The position numbers and the translations under genes are program-made. This document shows, in pieces, positions 35,197 through 44,027 of a stretch of DNA of 64,000 nt (position 1 is its first letter; every line of letters starts with the position of its first letter). The stretch comes from CALBPI01 sp039033995 (lineage in GTDB: Bacteria > Pseudomonadota > Gammaproteobacteria > Steroidobacterales > Woeseiaceae): assembly GCA_039033995.1 (NCBI GenBank), contig JBCCBP010000013.1, positions 12,755 through 76,754 of the forward strand, given 5' to 3'. The notes under the pieces were generated by a model. The model worked only from the letters and a program-made list of their open reading frames with translations, searched no databases and was not told the DNA's origin.

Positions 35197-36105
35197 GTGA
35201 ATGCCCTTGATTCCGTCAGTCTGAATTTCAGTCCATCAACACTCATTGTCCTGAACGTGCTGCTCGCCTATGTGGTCTTCGGTATCGCGCTCGATTTGCG
35301 CTGGCGTGACTTCCGCGCTGTCTTGCGCTACCCCAGAGCCCTCGTCGTTGGCTTGTTTGCCCAGTTCATTGTTCTGCCGGCGACGACGCTATTGCTGTTG
35401 CTACTGTTGCAACCGCCCGCGGGATTGGCATTGGGTCTGGTTGTGGTCGCCGCCTGTCCCGGGGGTAGCATCAGCAATTTCTTTGCCGCACGTGCCGGCG
35501 CTAACGTGGCGCTCAGTGTTTCGATGTCGACGGTGTCCAGCCTGACAGCCTTCGTCGTCACTCCGCTGAGTATTGCGATATGGGGCAGCGCTTACGCGCC
35601 GGCGCGTGATCTACTGCACACGGTCAGCGTGGATTTTTGGCAAATGCTCACCATCGTCCTGGCAGTTTTGATTGTGCCGACGTTGCTTGGCAGTTTATTG
35701 GCAACCAAACGCCCCGCGGTCGCTGCACGTCTCCGAGATCCGCTAAGACGGAGCTCAACGATTATTTTCCTGTTGTTCGTCGCGGCTGCGTTTGTCGCTA
35801 ATGGCACGCTATTCCTGCGGTACTTTGATCAGATTCTCGCACTTGTCGTAGTACACAATCTGGCGGCACTGACGGCAGGATTCTTGTTTGCAACCGTGGC
35901 GGGCCTCGCCTTGCGAGAACGAAAAACCGTTTGTATCGAGGTTGGCATCCAGAACACCGCGCTGGGACTGACTTTGATTTTTACGTTCTTCGACGGGCTC
36001 GGCAGTATGGCACTAGTGGCTGGTATGTGGGGTATCTGGCATCTGCTCAGCGGATTTGCCGTCGCCTGGCTGTTTCAGCGTAAAGGGGTTCCTGCAAAAG
36101 TCTGA
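35197..36105 (+). CDS. Bile acid:sodium symporter (BASS) family transporter
   Basis: A 302-aa inner-membrane protein of eight to ten helices. VLLAYVVFGIALDLRWRDF, VVAACPGGSISNFFAARAGANVALSVSMS and VEVGIQNTALGLTLIF are characteristic of the BASS family, which moves organic anions (pyruvate, pantoate, bile acids) with Na+. The substrate is not determinable here. The start is GTG at 35197 (MNALDSVSLN), 75 nt after the TonB-C stop. A small GC hairpin (CGCCT/AGGCG near 35147-35157) separates the two without a T-run. Confidence 0.93.
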   Translation: MNALDSVSLNFSPSTLIVLNVLLAYVVFGIALDLRWRDFRAVLRYPRALVVGLFAQFIVLPATTLLLLLLLQPPAGLALGLVVVAACPGGSISNFFAARAGANVALSVSMSTVSSLTAFVVTPLSIAIWGSAYAPARDLLHTVSVDFWQMLTIVLAVLIVPTLLGSLLATKRPAVAARLRDPLRRSSTIIFLLFVAAAFVANGTLFLRYFDQILALVVVHNLAALTAGFLFATVAGLALRERKTVCIEVGIQNTALGLTLIFTFFDGLGSMALVAGMWGIWHLLSGFAVAWLFQRKGVPAKV

Positions 36106-36160
36106 GAATCGCAGTATCCTGTGGGTTATCAGATGAGGTTCGCAGCTCGGGGATATAGTC

Positions 36161-36883
36161 ATGCGATCTAAGTGCTTCGCGTTGGTAATAGCGGCGTCGT
36201 TGCTGGTTGACATCGCTTCTGCTGAAGTCGTTGATGCAGCGGAATCAGGGTTTACCGTTCGCCATGAGATCGAGGTGATCGCACCGCGTGAGACCGCATG
36301 GCGGATGCTGGTCGGCCATGTCGGTGAATGGTGGCACGACGATCATACGTATTCTGGTGATGCTGCCAACCTATTCATCGAAGAGCGCCCGCTCGGGTGT
36401 TTTTGTGAGCGTCTGAGTGAAGATGACGCTGTCGTTCATTTGATGGTCACGGTCATTCAGCAAAACGCGTTGTTGCGGCTGACAGGCGGGCTTGGTCCAC
36501 TGGGATTGATGGGCGTTAACGGCAATCTGACTTTCAGCTTCGACGGCGACAGCACCTCGACCAGAATCGCCATGCAGTATCAGGTTGGTGGGTATAGCCC
36601 AGATGGTCTTGCAGCAATCGCCCCGGCGGTCGATGCCACACTAGGCGCGCAACTAGCCCGCTACGTTCGGTTTGTGGAATCAGGCTCGCCCGAGTCGGGG
36701 GTTTCTGAAGTGGAGTCACCCGCATCGGCTGAGACGCCGTCGGACGTAGCCGAGCCTGAAGCGCAGGACACGACCGATGCAACAGACAGCGATGACGATC
36801 AGCCGACGATGACGAAAACGCTCGAAAATGAAATCGTAGATCAAACAGCTGACGACGATGAAGTTTTGCCTCAAAGTGAGTGA
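36161..36883 (+). CDS. Exported SRPBCC/START-like protein
   Basis: A 240-aa protein with a signal peptide (ALVIAASLLVDIASA). The SRPBCC-like core (about residues 28-168: FTVRHEIEVIAPRETAWRMLV, a GEWWHDDHTYSG block, RIAMQYQVGG) is the hydrophobic-ligand-binding helix-grip fold also used by AHSA1 proteins. The last 70 residues are very acidic and Asp/Glu/Ser/Thr-rich, probably disordered. The ligand is unknown. It follows the BASS gene on the same strand by 55 nt and may be co-expressed. Confidence 0.72.
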   Translation: MRSKCFALVIAASLLVDIASAEVVDAAESGFTVRHEIEVIAPRETAWRMLVGHVGEWWHDDHTYSGDAANLFIEERPLGCFCERLSEDDAVVHLMVTVIQQNALLRLTGGLGPLGLMGVNGNLTFSFDGDSTSTRIAMQYQVGGYSPDGLAAIAPAVDATLGAQLARYVRFVESGSPESGVSEVESPASAETPSDVAEPEAQDTTDATDSDDDQPTMTKTLENEIVDQTADDDEVLPQSE

Positions 36884-36965
36884 ACGTCGGACAATATGAG
36901 TGACTAGTCACCGGGTTCTGCCCGTTAGCCTGTAGGTGTCGAATCACCTTCAGGAGTCACGCACC

Positions 36966-37778
36966 ATGTCTATTTTTCGTTTCCTTTTGCTTGCGGCAAT
37001 GACGATGCTTTACGCCGTTCAGGCGAATGCCAGCACGCCAGTCCAATGGGTCGTTTGCGACAACTGTTCAGCGACCGCGCGCCAGCAAACCGCGCTGCAA
37101 GTGCCACCGAATCAGTTTCAATCCACCGACATACACGTGCTGGACCGTCGTCGTGGCGAAATGTCAGCCTATCGGGTCAATGTGTTCTACGACTATGAGT
37201 TTCAGCAGTTCTTTCGGTTTGCCGTAGCGCAAGCCCCAGCCGATGCTGCGCTTGCCGAGTTTTCCGCCTGGCAATCGTATCAGTCTGAAACCGATCGCCT
37301 ACAGGGCAGCGAGCAGTCCATCGCGTTGGCATCAGCCGCCGACTGGATTCGCCACAACGAATCGGCAGGCAGTATCGAACTTCTCGGTCTCAACACGTTG
37401 TACGCAGACATTGAGCGCATGCCAGCACTACGTTTCTTCATCAATGTGCCGCATATCCGTCTGCGCTTTTTCGATCGTAGCGGCGGTATTGTCGCTGTCG
37501 CGATCAATCCGTCTAACGGACAGATGACCACCCCAGTGATCCCTGGCAGTTTGCGAGGTCCGAACGGACAGGCGCTACCCGATGACGTGACGCGCCTTCA
37601 CTTGATGGATCAGATTGGTGATGACGCCGATACAAACTATCTGGCGCAGCATATGCAGACGGCCTGGGACAATGTTCAATGGCTGCATCGGCTGCGCTCG
37701 TTGCAAGGGCAATGGCGTACACTGTGCGATCAGATGCCGGGTGGCAGCGTGACGTGCTACGCCACGGACGCAGGCTAA
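36966..37778 (+). CDS. Secreted protein of unknown function
   Basis: A protein of about 270 aa with a clear signal peptide (IFRFLLLAAMTMLYAVQANA). Just after cleavage comes WVVCDNCSATARQQTA, a CxxC that could bind metal or form a disulfide. A third Cys pair (LCDQMPGGSVTCYATDAG) is at the C-terminus. The rest is mixed alpha/beta without a family I recognise. CAGGAG (36950-36955) supports ATG 36966. The gene ends at the A-run of the minus-strand terminator of the DUF1501 operon and converges with that operon. Confidence 0.7.
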   Translation: MSIFRFLLLAAMTMLYAVQANASTPVQWVVCDNCSATARQQTALQVPPNQFQSTDIHVLDRRRGEMSAYRVNVFYDYEFQQFFRFAVAQAPADAALAEFSAWQSYQSETDRLQGSEQSIALASAADWIRHNESAGSIELLGLNTLYADIERMPALRFFINVPHIRLRFFDRSGGIVAVAINPSNGQMTTPVIPGSLRGPNGQALPDDVTRLHLMDQIGDDADTNYLAQHMQTAWDNVQWLHRLRSLQGQWRTLCDQMPGGSVTCYATDAG

Positions 37779-37810
37779 AAAAAGGGCCGGTGCAGTCTTT
37801 GCACCGGCCC
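37777..37810 (-). terminator. Rho-independent terminator of the DUF1501-LamG-DUF1585 operon
   Basis: GGGCCGGTGCA (37784-37794) pairs perfectly with TGCACCGGCCC (37800-37810) around a 5-nt loop. On the minus strand a run of seven T follows (37777-37783). It lies 43 nt past the DUF1501 stop. On the plus strand it has no T-run, so it works mainly for the minus genes. Confidence 0.9.
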
Positions 37811-37852
37811 AATTCGTCAGGGCGGAAACCCCTTTTCGGCTCAGTTTACGCG

Positions 37853-39433
37853 TCAGACAATCGGGTCGAATGCCGTCAGGCTGTCACGCAGTTGTGCATT
37901 GCCCAGACCATGGTTCGGGAACAGCGTTTCGAAATTCCCTTGTTCGCCATGTAAGGCCAGATAGTTCAGTGCGACCGCTTCGACCAACAGGTTGACGTTG
38001 TTAGCCACTGGGCTACTTCCCGTTTCACCGGAAGCATCCGGTCGGAAGTATCCGATCTGTTGGTGCCTTGCCGCCGGAATGTTGTCGCCACTAAATATGT
38101 TCGGCCGACCATTCGGGTTGTATACCAAGAAGAACGACGCTGCCGTACTCTGGTTATCCCCCGTCCACTCGCCTTTGCCGCGACCGTCGACCGTATCGTC
38201 AATCGCGCCATTGCTGGCAAGAGAGCCATCACTGAATACATAGATACACAACGGCACGCCCTGGCGAGCGGCGTACTCGAGTGCAGCACCCATGCAGCGA
38301 CCAGCGCGCAGATCACGGATCTCGCCGCGCGCACGACGACCACCGTGATAGTCGTAGCCACCCATGGTGATAGTGCCAGCACCCGCGTATCCGTTGGCCA
38401 CCAGTTTCATCACCGACGCAGTTTTCTGGAATTCACGATCGTTGTCGTACTCACCCTGGGTGAAGATGCCGGTCGGGCCAACGAGATTGGCATCGAGCGA
38501 CGGGTTCAGCTGAGACGGATCACCAAAGCGGTCTGCCAAGTCTGCCGACTTCAGGTAGCCACAGCCGACAAGATCTTTCAGAACAGCATCGGCATCGATA
38601 CGTGTATCGACCTGACCCAATTTCTGGTCACTCAGGCGGTAAACCGACTCGAGCACCGCTACGGCGTCATCCTGCGACAACAGACCCACGAGCTTGCCGG
38701 TATCGACAAGGCCGGTAACGTCCGAGGGACGATCCACTTTTGTGGGCCGTTTCGCAACATCGATCATCGACGCTGGTGCCATCGAGTTACCACCAGACTC
38801 GGAGCTGCGAGAGCCGATCAGATCGAGCAACTCGCCACGCACACCCGTACGACTAATCGCATACATCGGGTTGTGCGGGTTGTTGCCGGTATCGTTCTCC
38901 GAACGCGCCACGATGATCGCGCCATTGGTGTTGGCGATCGTCGCCGGCGACGCTTTCTCAAGGATGCCACGCAGAAACGCGCTGTCTGAGTGGAACGCGA
39001 GACCAAGGTCCGTGTTGATGAAGTCGTTCGTGCCGGTGTCCGGATTGACGGATGCCGGCGTCATGTCGCCAGGCAGTCCGAGCTTGCTGTATCCAGCCGT
39101 CGATAGGAAGTCGAACTGACCATCCGGTCCGCCAACCAGCACGTTCGAACCGGCCATGTTAGCGCCGCCAGCGAGGTCAAAGCACACGAATGGTACTTTG
39201 CCAGCGCCTGCCAGCTCGAGGCCGCAGTTACCACGCAGAGGCTGCAGGTCCGAAGACAATGCCGCCGCCGCTTCACGTGGGTTGGCGAACAGACTGAACA
39301 ATCCGCCAGACATCGCTGTAACCGGTCCGGTCATCATTCCTGTCGAGATGAACTCGCGACGGGTCACCGGTTTTGGGTGATCCGGGTGCAGTAGCGGCTC
39401 ATCAGGATGAACGGTTTTGCGTTTTCTTACCAT
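37853..39433 (-). CDS. DUF1501-like exported protein
   Basis: A 526-aa protein. The N-terminus has a twin-arginine-like TRREFISTGMMTG about 20 residues in, followed by a weakly hydrophobic region, so Tat export is likely. The body (FVCFDLAGGANMAGSNVLVGG; ENDTGNNPHNPMYAI; GGYDYHGGRRARGEIRD; CIYVFSDGSLASNGA) resembles the DUF1501 (sulfatase/alkaline-phosphatase-like fold) proteins. DUF1501 members are often paired with cytochrome-type DUF1585/1592 or DUF1800 proteins. Their reaction is unknown. It is the last of three minus-strand genes, 24 nt after the LamG lipoprotein gene, and is followed by a strong terminator. Confidence 0.78.
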   Translation of the reverse strand: MVRKRKTVHPDEPLLHPDHPKPVTRREFISTGMMTGPVTAMSGGLFSLFANPREAAAALSSDLQPLRGNCGLELAGAGKVPFVCFDLAGGANMAGSNVLVGGPDGQFDFLSTAGYSKLGLPGDMTPASVNPDTGTNDFINTDLGLAFHSDSAFLRGILEKASPATIANTNGAIIVARSENDTGNNPHNPMYAISRTGVRGELLDLIGSRSSESGGNSMAPASMIDVAKRPTKVDRPSDVTGLVDTGKLVGLLSQDDAVAVLESVYRLSDQKLGQVDTRIDADAVLKDLVGCGYLKSADLADRFGDPSQLNPSLDANLVGPTGIFTQGEYDNDREFQKTASVMKLVANGYAGAGTITMGGYDYHGGRRARGEIRDLRAGRCMGAALEYAARQGVPLCIYVFSDGSLASNGAIDDTVDGRGKGEWTGDNQSTAASFFLVYNPNGRPNIFSGDNIPAARHQQIGYFRPDASGETGSSPVANNVNLLVEAVALNYLALHGEQGNFETLFPNHGLGNAQLRDSLTAFDPIV

Positions 39434-39457
39434 GATATTAAGTCCTGTGTGTCAGTC

Positions 39458-41935
39458 TTACTGCACCAGCATTGCGGCGCTGCCCAGTGTTGCGGAGCAG
39501 ACGGCAATGCCGATGGTTTGAGTACGATCGGCGCTACAGTTATTACCACAAGCACTGAGGCGGTCGATCAGGTTGTTGAGTTCGGTTTCGATCGCAGCAC
39601 GGTTCGGCTGACTCGTCAGGTTGACACCGACAATGGCGTCGACCAGTGGATCGATCAGGCCATCACGACCGGCCTGGCTACCGAATGCCGCCGCCGGTGA
39701 TGCACTGAAATCGAAACCCGGGAAGTAGGCGCTGCGCAGCGCGTTGTCCGACAACAGCGCATTACAGTATTCCACCGACAGCTGTGCGACGCCGACCTGA
39801 TGTGATGCCAGGAAACCACCGAACGTTGATTCGCTCGGCATTTGCTGACGCACCAACTCATAGGTGGTACGCACGTCGTCGTTAGAGCGCGGTACAGTCG
39901 TGACCGTGGACATCGTTGCGTCGATTTCCTCAAACGTACGAATACCGATATCGGCAACCGGATCCAGATCCGCTGCGGGTGGCGGTGCCAGCGGTACCGC
40001 GTCGGTACGCACGTTGACGTTGTCACCCAACACGTCGAAGGTCAGGAAGAACTCATCGCTATCCGCGCCTTGCTCTTGAGCAAACACAGTGCCAAAGCTT
40101 GACAGCGGTTGGCCGAGCTCTTCAAACAACCCACTATCGAGCATGGTGTCTACCGTTCGATAAGCCTGACCAACAGGCGCTTCAGCGCCGTTGATGCCGA
40201 CACGTATACCCTGCAGCGGAATGCCGGAGAACGTCGCGCTGCTATCGAGCGAGATGAAGTGCGGTGCGTTGAACAAGTAACCGTAGTTATCGAACTGCGA
40301 GACTTCCAAGAGGATATAGGCCTCTGGTACGTCGATCAGATGCGAGACACTGAACAGCAGGTAGAACTTCTCACCGACACCGGCATCGAAATTCTGGAAC
40401 ACCTGTTCCGGTGTCAGTATGCGATTGTGGACGGACACGAAGCGGAAGGTGCCGGCGAACAGGCCGTCACTGCTGACCTCGTTGCCCAGTACGAATGCAA
40501 ACGTGTCGTCCCAGTCCGCGATGCTGCCGCCGCCTTGCTCGTCGACAATATCGATCAGCTCACCATTGACGTAAATGCTGCGACCGTTGACCGGGTCAAA
40601 CGTCGCTACAACGTGTTGCAACGTCGCTTGCAGGACTTCATCGTTGCTCGGCGTGTTGATTGCCGGCATACCGTTGCCGTCGGTAACATCGCTGCGGTTC
40701 GCCAGCGTGTAGTCGTATAGCGTCTGCCCGAGCGTAAAGTTTCGCGCGTCCGGACCGGCAGAGTAGCTCACGATGCGTGACTCTTCCTGCGACACATTGG
40801 CAGGGACAACCCATGCCTCGATGCTGTACTCGCCAGTCGACTTGATCATGTCGTGCAGCTTCTTGCTGTCCGCGGTACGACCCTGAGCTTTACCGTCGCG
40901 AATGGTGATACCCCATCCGCCAACCCAGCCGACATCGCCAGACAAGGTCAAATCGAGACTCGGCGAGACACCACTGGTGTCATAGGCGATGTTACCTTCG
41001 CCAGTCTTGAACTCGTAGGTGGCGATGGCGTTGGCTTCGTAGCGACTGCCGCCACTCGCGACGACACCATCAAGAATGGTCAGTGCTTTCGAAACCGTCA
41101 GAGAAGGATCCACCTCAGTCGGAGTAATGCCATTGGCCATCGTTTGAATGGCATCCTGCATTTCGTTGGCGTTGGCCAGGCAGTCATCCCAGCAGTTGTG
41201 GAATTCTTCACGCAGACGCACCACCAGGCGGGACGTCGCCGGATCGTCGAGTTTGATTTTCGGCTTCGCGGCATCGTAGGCCGTTTCAAGATCAGCTTCC
41301 GCAAAATACGGACCTTGTGCGTTCGGTGAGTTGGACGTATGACAGTCTGAGCAGTACTGCGTCAGGATCGGATGTACGGTGCCACCGAACAAGCTGGCAT
41401 CAGCGGGGAAGTTCTTGCTGGCGCCGGGGTCACGAATGACCGGTGCTTCAAGATCGATAGTGCGACCACCACCAGCTACCAGATCACCGGCCCAACCGGT
41501 AATCCACGTCGTCATCAGGTCTTCACAGACCGAGTCGGAATCGACCCAGCAGTTGTGACCACCACCGACTTTGGTCGACAGACGAGAGTCAGCCGGGGAG
41601 GTCAGATCGACCGCGCCATTGGCGGCTTCATAGGCCAAGTTGATATCGTCAGTGCGTGCGAATGTTGGCACCTGGCCATCGGTACCGTGGCAGTCGCCAC
41701 AACCCGCTTCGGCCTGAATGTTATCCCACACGTTCAATTTGAACGATTGCACGTCCGCAGTCGCCGGCGCCGGTCCACTATAAGTGGATGTCGGTGGCAG
41801 ACTGGTGACAGGGTTTACCTGCGTCTCAGCACCGCCAGAACAAGCGCTGACCAGAACCACGGTGGCCAGGGCGGCGCTAATGCGCGCAGTGTGACGGGTC
41901 ACAAACTGCATGAATTGTGTTTTCATTGTCGTCAT
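39458..41935 (-). CDS. LamG-domain lipoprotein with two c-type haem motifs
   Basis: An 825-aa lipoprotein (lipobox LVSAC, Cys32). The N-terminal part holds two similar modules, each with a CxxCH haem site (CGDCH at 79-83, CSDCH near 200). Each site is followed some 50 residues later by HNCW and another Cys. A LamG/concanavalin-like domain follows (about 340-530: YSIEAWVVPAN..HVVATFDPVNGRSIYVNGELID). A long C-terminal region includes SVEYCNALLSDNALR, as in planctomycete-type cytochromes. It is surface or periplasmic, probably in electron transfer or carbohydrate binding. It lies 10 nt after the upstream cytochrome gene, so the two are co-transcribed. Confidence 0.8.
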   Translation of the reverse strand: MTTMKTQFMQFVTRHTARISAALATVVLVSACSGGAETQVNPVTSLPPTSTYSGPAPATADVQSFKLNVWDNIQAEAGCGDCHGTDGQVPTFARTDDINLAYEAANGAVDLTSPADSRLSTKVGGGHNCWVDSDSVCEDLMTTWITGWAGDLVAGGGRTIDLEAPVIRDPGASKNFPADASLFGGTVHPILTQYCSDCHTSNSPNAQGPYFAEADLETAYDAAKPKIKLDDPATSRLVVRLREEFHNCWDDCLANANEMQDAIQTMANGITPTEVDPSLTVSKALTILDGVVASGGSRYEANAIATYEFKTGEGNIAYDTSGVSPSLDLTLSGDVGWVGGWGITIRDGKAQGRTADSKKLHDMIKSTGEYSIEAWVVPANVSQEESRIVSYSAGPDARNFTLGQTLYDYTLANRSDVTDGNGMPAINTPSNDEVLQATLQHVVATFDPVNGRSIYVNGELIDIVDEQGGGSIADWDDTFAFVLGNEVSSDGLFAGTFRFVSVHNRILTPEQVFQNFDAGVGEKFYLLFSVSHLIDVPEAYILLEVSQFDNYGYLFNAPHFISLDSSATFSGIPLQGIRVGINGAEAPVGQAYRTVDTMLDSGLFEELGQPLSSFGTVFAQEQGADSDEFFLTFDVLGDNVNVRTDAVPLAPPPAADLDPVADIGIRTFEEIDATMSTVTTVPRSNDDVRTTYELVRQQMPSESTFGGFLASHQVGVAQLSVEYCNALLSDNALRSAYFPGFDFSASPAAAFGSQAGRDGLIDPLVDAIVGVNLTSQPNRAAIETELNNLIDRLSACGNNCSADRTQTIGIAVCSATLGSAAMLVQ

Positions 41936-41945
41936 TGCTCTACCC

Positions 41946-43115
41946 TCACTCGCCCATGCAATACGTCGCGGCTTCCGCGAACGTTTGCTTCAGTCGATAA
42001 CCATTGGTGGTCAAAGAGCCAACCATCAGATCGATCTGACCACGATCGTTGGCATCGACCGGTTCACGCAAACAGACGTTGCGGAACACCTTGCGAACCT
42101 GGCACTGCGCGAAACCAGCGCTGTTGGCCAGTTCCTGACCCATCGACTTAGCGCCGGTGCCCGTGCCTGGCAGAGATTCGTCCCAGCCGACGAGCGCGTG
42201 ACGCCCATTGCGCCAGTAGTTATTCCACTCGTCGTTTGGTGTCACGAAACCGAAGGGAAACGTGCTCTCGTTGTTAAAGTACTTGGGCTGCACCTGGCCT
42301 TCGGTGTACTCGATCGAGCCGGTTTCTTCGTTGTAGTTGTAGTAGGCGAAGGCCTGCGCTAACGGGTCCATGCCGCTGTGGCAGCCTATGCAGTTATTCA
42401 GGAAAAGTCGGCTATCACCGCCGGGGCTACGCGAGACATCCTGACGAATGCGATCGGGCGGACGAGTAATGTCCTTAACCTGCTCTAGATCTCGGCAGAG
42501 GTGATTCATCAATGTGAAGCGAAGCATCGCGCGGTTAGTGCCCGCCACGAAAAACGCCTCGGCGGCAGCGCGCGTTGTCATAACGCCGGCTGTCGCATTC
42601 GGTGGCAGCGGCGTCAGCGAAGACTGGGTCGTGCGCACCAGGTTAACTCTCAGGTCGATGTCACGCCGTTCTAGGTCCTCGTAGTGATCGTTGTTGGCCG
42701 ACGAATAGTTCGGCGCGCCAACAGACGCGTCCGCCACATACAAGATATCGCCGGACAACACTTCATTGAACGGGACATCGTCGCGAACCATGCCGATCAC
42801 AGTGGCCGTGTAATCGTTCAGCGGAGCGAAAATGTCGGCATCCCGGTTTGTCCACGGTGTCACGAAATTTTTCAGTGTGACGTTGTAGAAAGCCGAATTC
42901 TCCATGGCGATGTTGGCCGCAGCCTGCGGGTTGCCATTGGAAATCTGGGTGGCCATTGCATCCAGCACCGTTTCGGTGGGTGGTACGCCTGCCAAACGAT
43001 CGTGCATGCGCTTGGCCTGTTCGCGAGGCCCTGCATACGCGCTCGTCAGTGTGAGCATGAGCATCATGCACGCACCGGCAAGTCGTATCGGTAGTGACTT
43101 AAGTTGTCTTTTCAT
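41946..43115 (-). CDS. Exported mono-haem cytochrome, DUF1588/DUF1585-like
   Basis: A 389-aa protein with signal peptide (LAGACMMLMLTLTSAYA). One CxxCH (NNCIGCHSGMDPLAQAF) lies near residue 235. The tail (LANSAGFAQCQVRKVFRNVCLREP) is reminiscent of the DUF1588/1585 cytochromes associated with DUF1501 proteins. It probably carries one covalently bound haem c in the periplasm. AGGG six nt before ATG supports the start. It is the first gene of the three-gene minus operon and faces the PD40 gene across a gap of about 890 bp. A small hairpin (43173-43191) lies in its leader. Confidence 0.75.
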   Translation of the reverse strand: MKRQLKSLPIRLAGACMMLMLTLTSAYAGPREQAKRMHDRLAGVPPTETVLDAMATQISNGNPQAAANIAMENSAFYNVTLKNFVTPWTNRDADIFAPLNDYTATVIGMVRDDVPFNEVLSGDILYVADASVGAPNYSSANNDHYEDLERRDIDLRVNLVRTTQSSLTPLPPNATAGVMTTRAAAEAFFVAGTNRAMLRFTLMNHLCRDLEQVKDITRPPDRIRQDVSRSPGGDSRLFLNNCIGCHSGMDPLAQAFAYYNYNEETGSIEYTEGQVQPKYFNNESTFPFGFVTPNDEWNNYWRNGRHALVGWDESLPGTGTGAKSMGQELANSAGFAQCQVRKVFRNVCLREPVDANDRGQIDLMVGSLTTNGYRLKQTFAEAATYCMGE

Positions 43116-44004
43116 GTCGACCCTGCTTTTAAAAGTTGAATTCGGCTAATCCCTGTAGGACTGATCCGTGGTGTGCTGCCTAGCTCAGCACCGCATTACG
43201 TTGAGTGTGCATCGACTTCTCAGTTAGAGCAGTGATGACGCTCACAATCCTTATGTTTCGTCCGACTTGCCGCTTAGTTGTACTGGGCGCATCGGTTGTC
43301 ACGGAGATTGTTGCAATCGCTATGCCAGCTCGGTCGCTATGGGTACGAACTGCCTGAAAACGTCGTATTTACAGACAGTTAGCTGGTTTTCCGACGAGTG
43401 GGCCGCTCACACCATATGTAAAACCCTTGTCGGAGAGTTCGTACAGTGTGTGGTTGTATGCGACTTAAGTCATTGAAAGTATTGAATAAAAAAATTGTCG
43501 CGTAAGTGAGACAGGTGTGCCGCGCATGGGCAGTCACCGTCTGCTGCTGGGTTTTTGGCTTGCGTCACGTTTTGGCAACCGGCGATTCTGCCGCTGAATC
43601 TCACGTCCTGGATTCGGGCGCCTGTCGCGTGGGATTCAGAAAACGGCGGTTTATTAGGAACTTACCGATCATCCATTGATCGTGGTGCTGGCGCTCGACG
43701 ATCACTTTCGTCAGGTTGCTGCGCACCCATGTCACCGTTTTGAGACATTACGAGCGTTTGATAGCGCTCCTATACTCCGGGCGTGTGATCGACGGAATCA
43801 GTTTCGGTCCGGCGCCTCAGGCCACAGTTTTGCAAGACAGTGCCGCGGTCTCGAATGGAACTGTGAAGTTGTTAACAGAATACAACCCGGTGGGTCGTCA
43901 CCATGTGTGCATTACGTTTAATCGACGTTCCGATACACAGTTCAAGCGCTGGTTAATTGAGCGCTTGCCGGCCACGACCCCGGTATCAAATATCGAGGTG
44001 TGTG
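43116..44004. other. Long divergent intergenic region of the haem/outer-membrane cluster
   Basis: About 890 bp between the two divergent operons, much longer than other gaps here and more AT-rich around 43440-43500 (AAAAAAATTG tract). It must hold both promoters. A 6-bp hairpin, GTGCTG/CAGCAC (43173-43191), is near the minus operon. A weak coding-like frame at 43716-44027 is listed separately. I see no terminator, riboswitch or repeat family. Its size suggests complex regulation or a decayed regulator gene. Confidence 0.5.
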
Positions 44005-44027
44005 ATGGATTCAATGCTAACAGGTAA
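43716..44027 (+). pseudogene. Possible remnant of a LysR-type regulator C-terminus (very uncertain)
   Basis: This 103-codon frame, opening at TTG, reads like protein. GRVIDGISFGPAPQ, GTVKLLTEYNPVGRHHVC and SDTQFKRWLIERLP recall the end of a LysR substrate-binding domain (gain of a GxG strand, a leucine-rich LLxEY, then a final FxxWLxExL helix). A helix-turn-helix start is absent. An adjacent frame (43676-43921) may hold displaced parts, as in a frameshifted relic. It overlaps the next gene start by 23 nt. It may equally be chance; I would not use it as a gene. Confidence 0.2.

Noticed and set aside
38060..38989. Long plus frame inside the DUF1501 gene (309 codons)
   Set aside because: Shadow of the minus-strand DUF1501 gene; Arg/Thr/His-rich with no domain.
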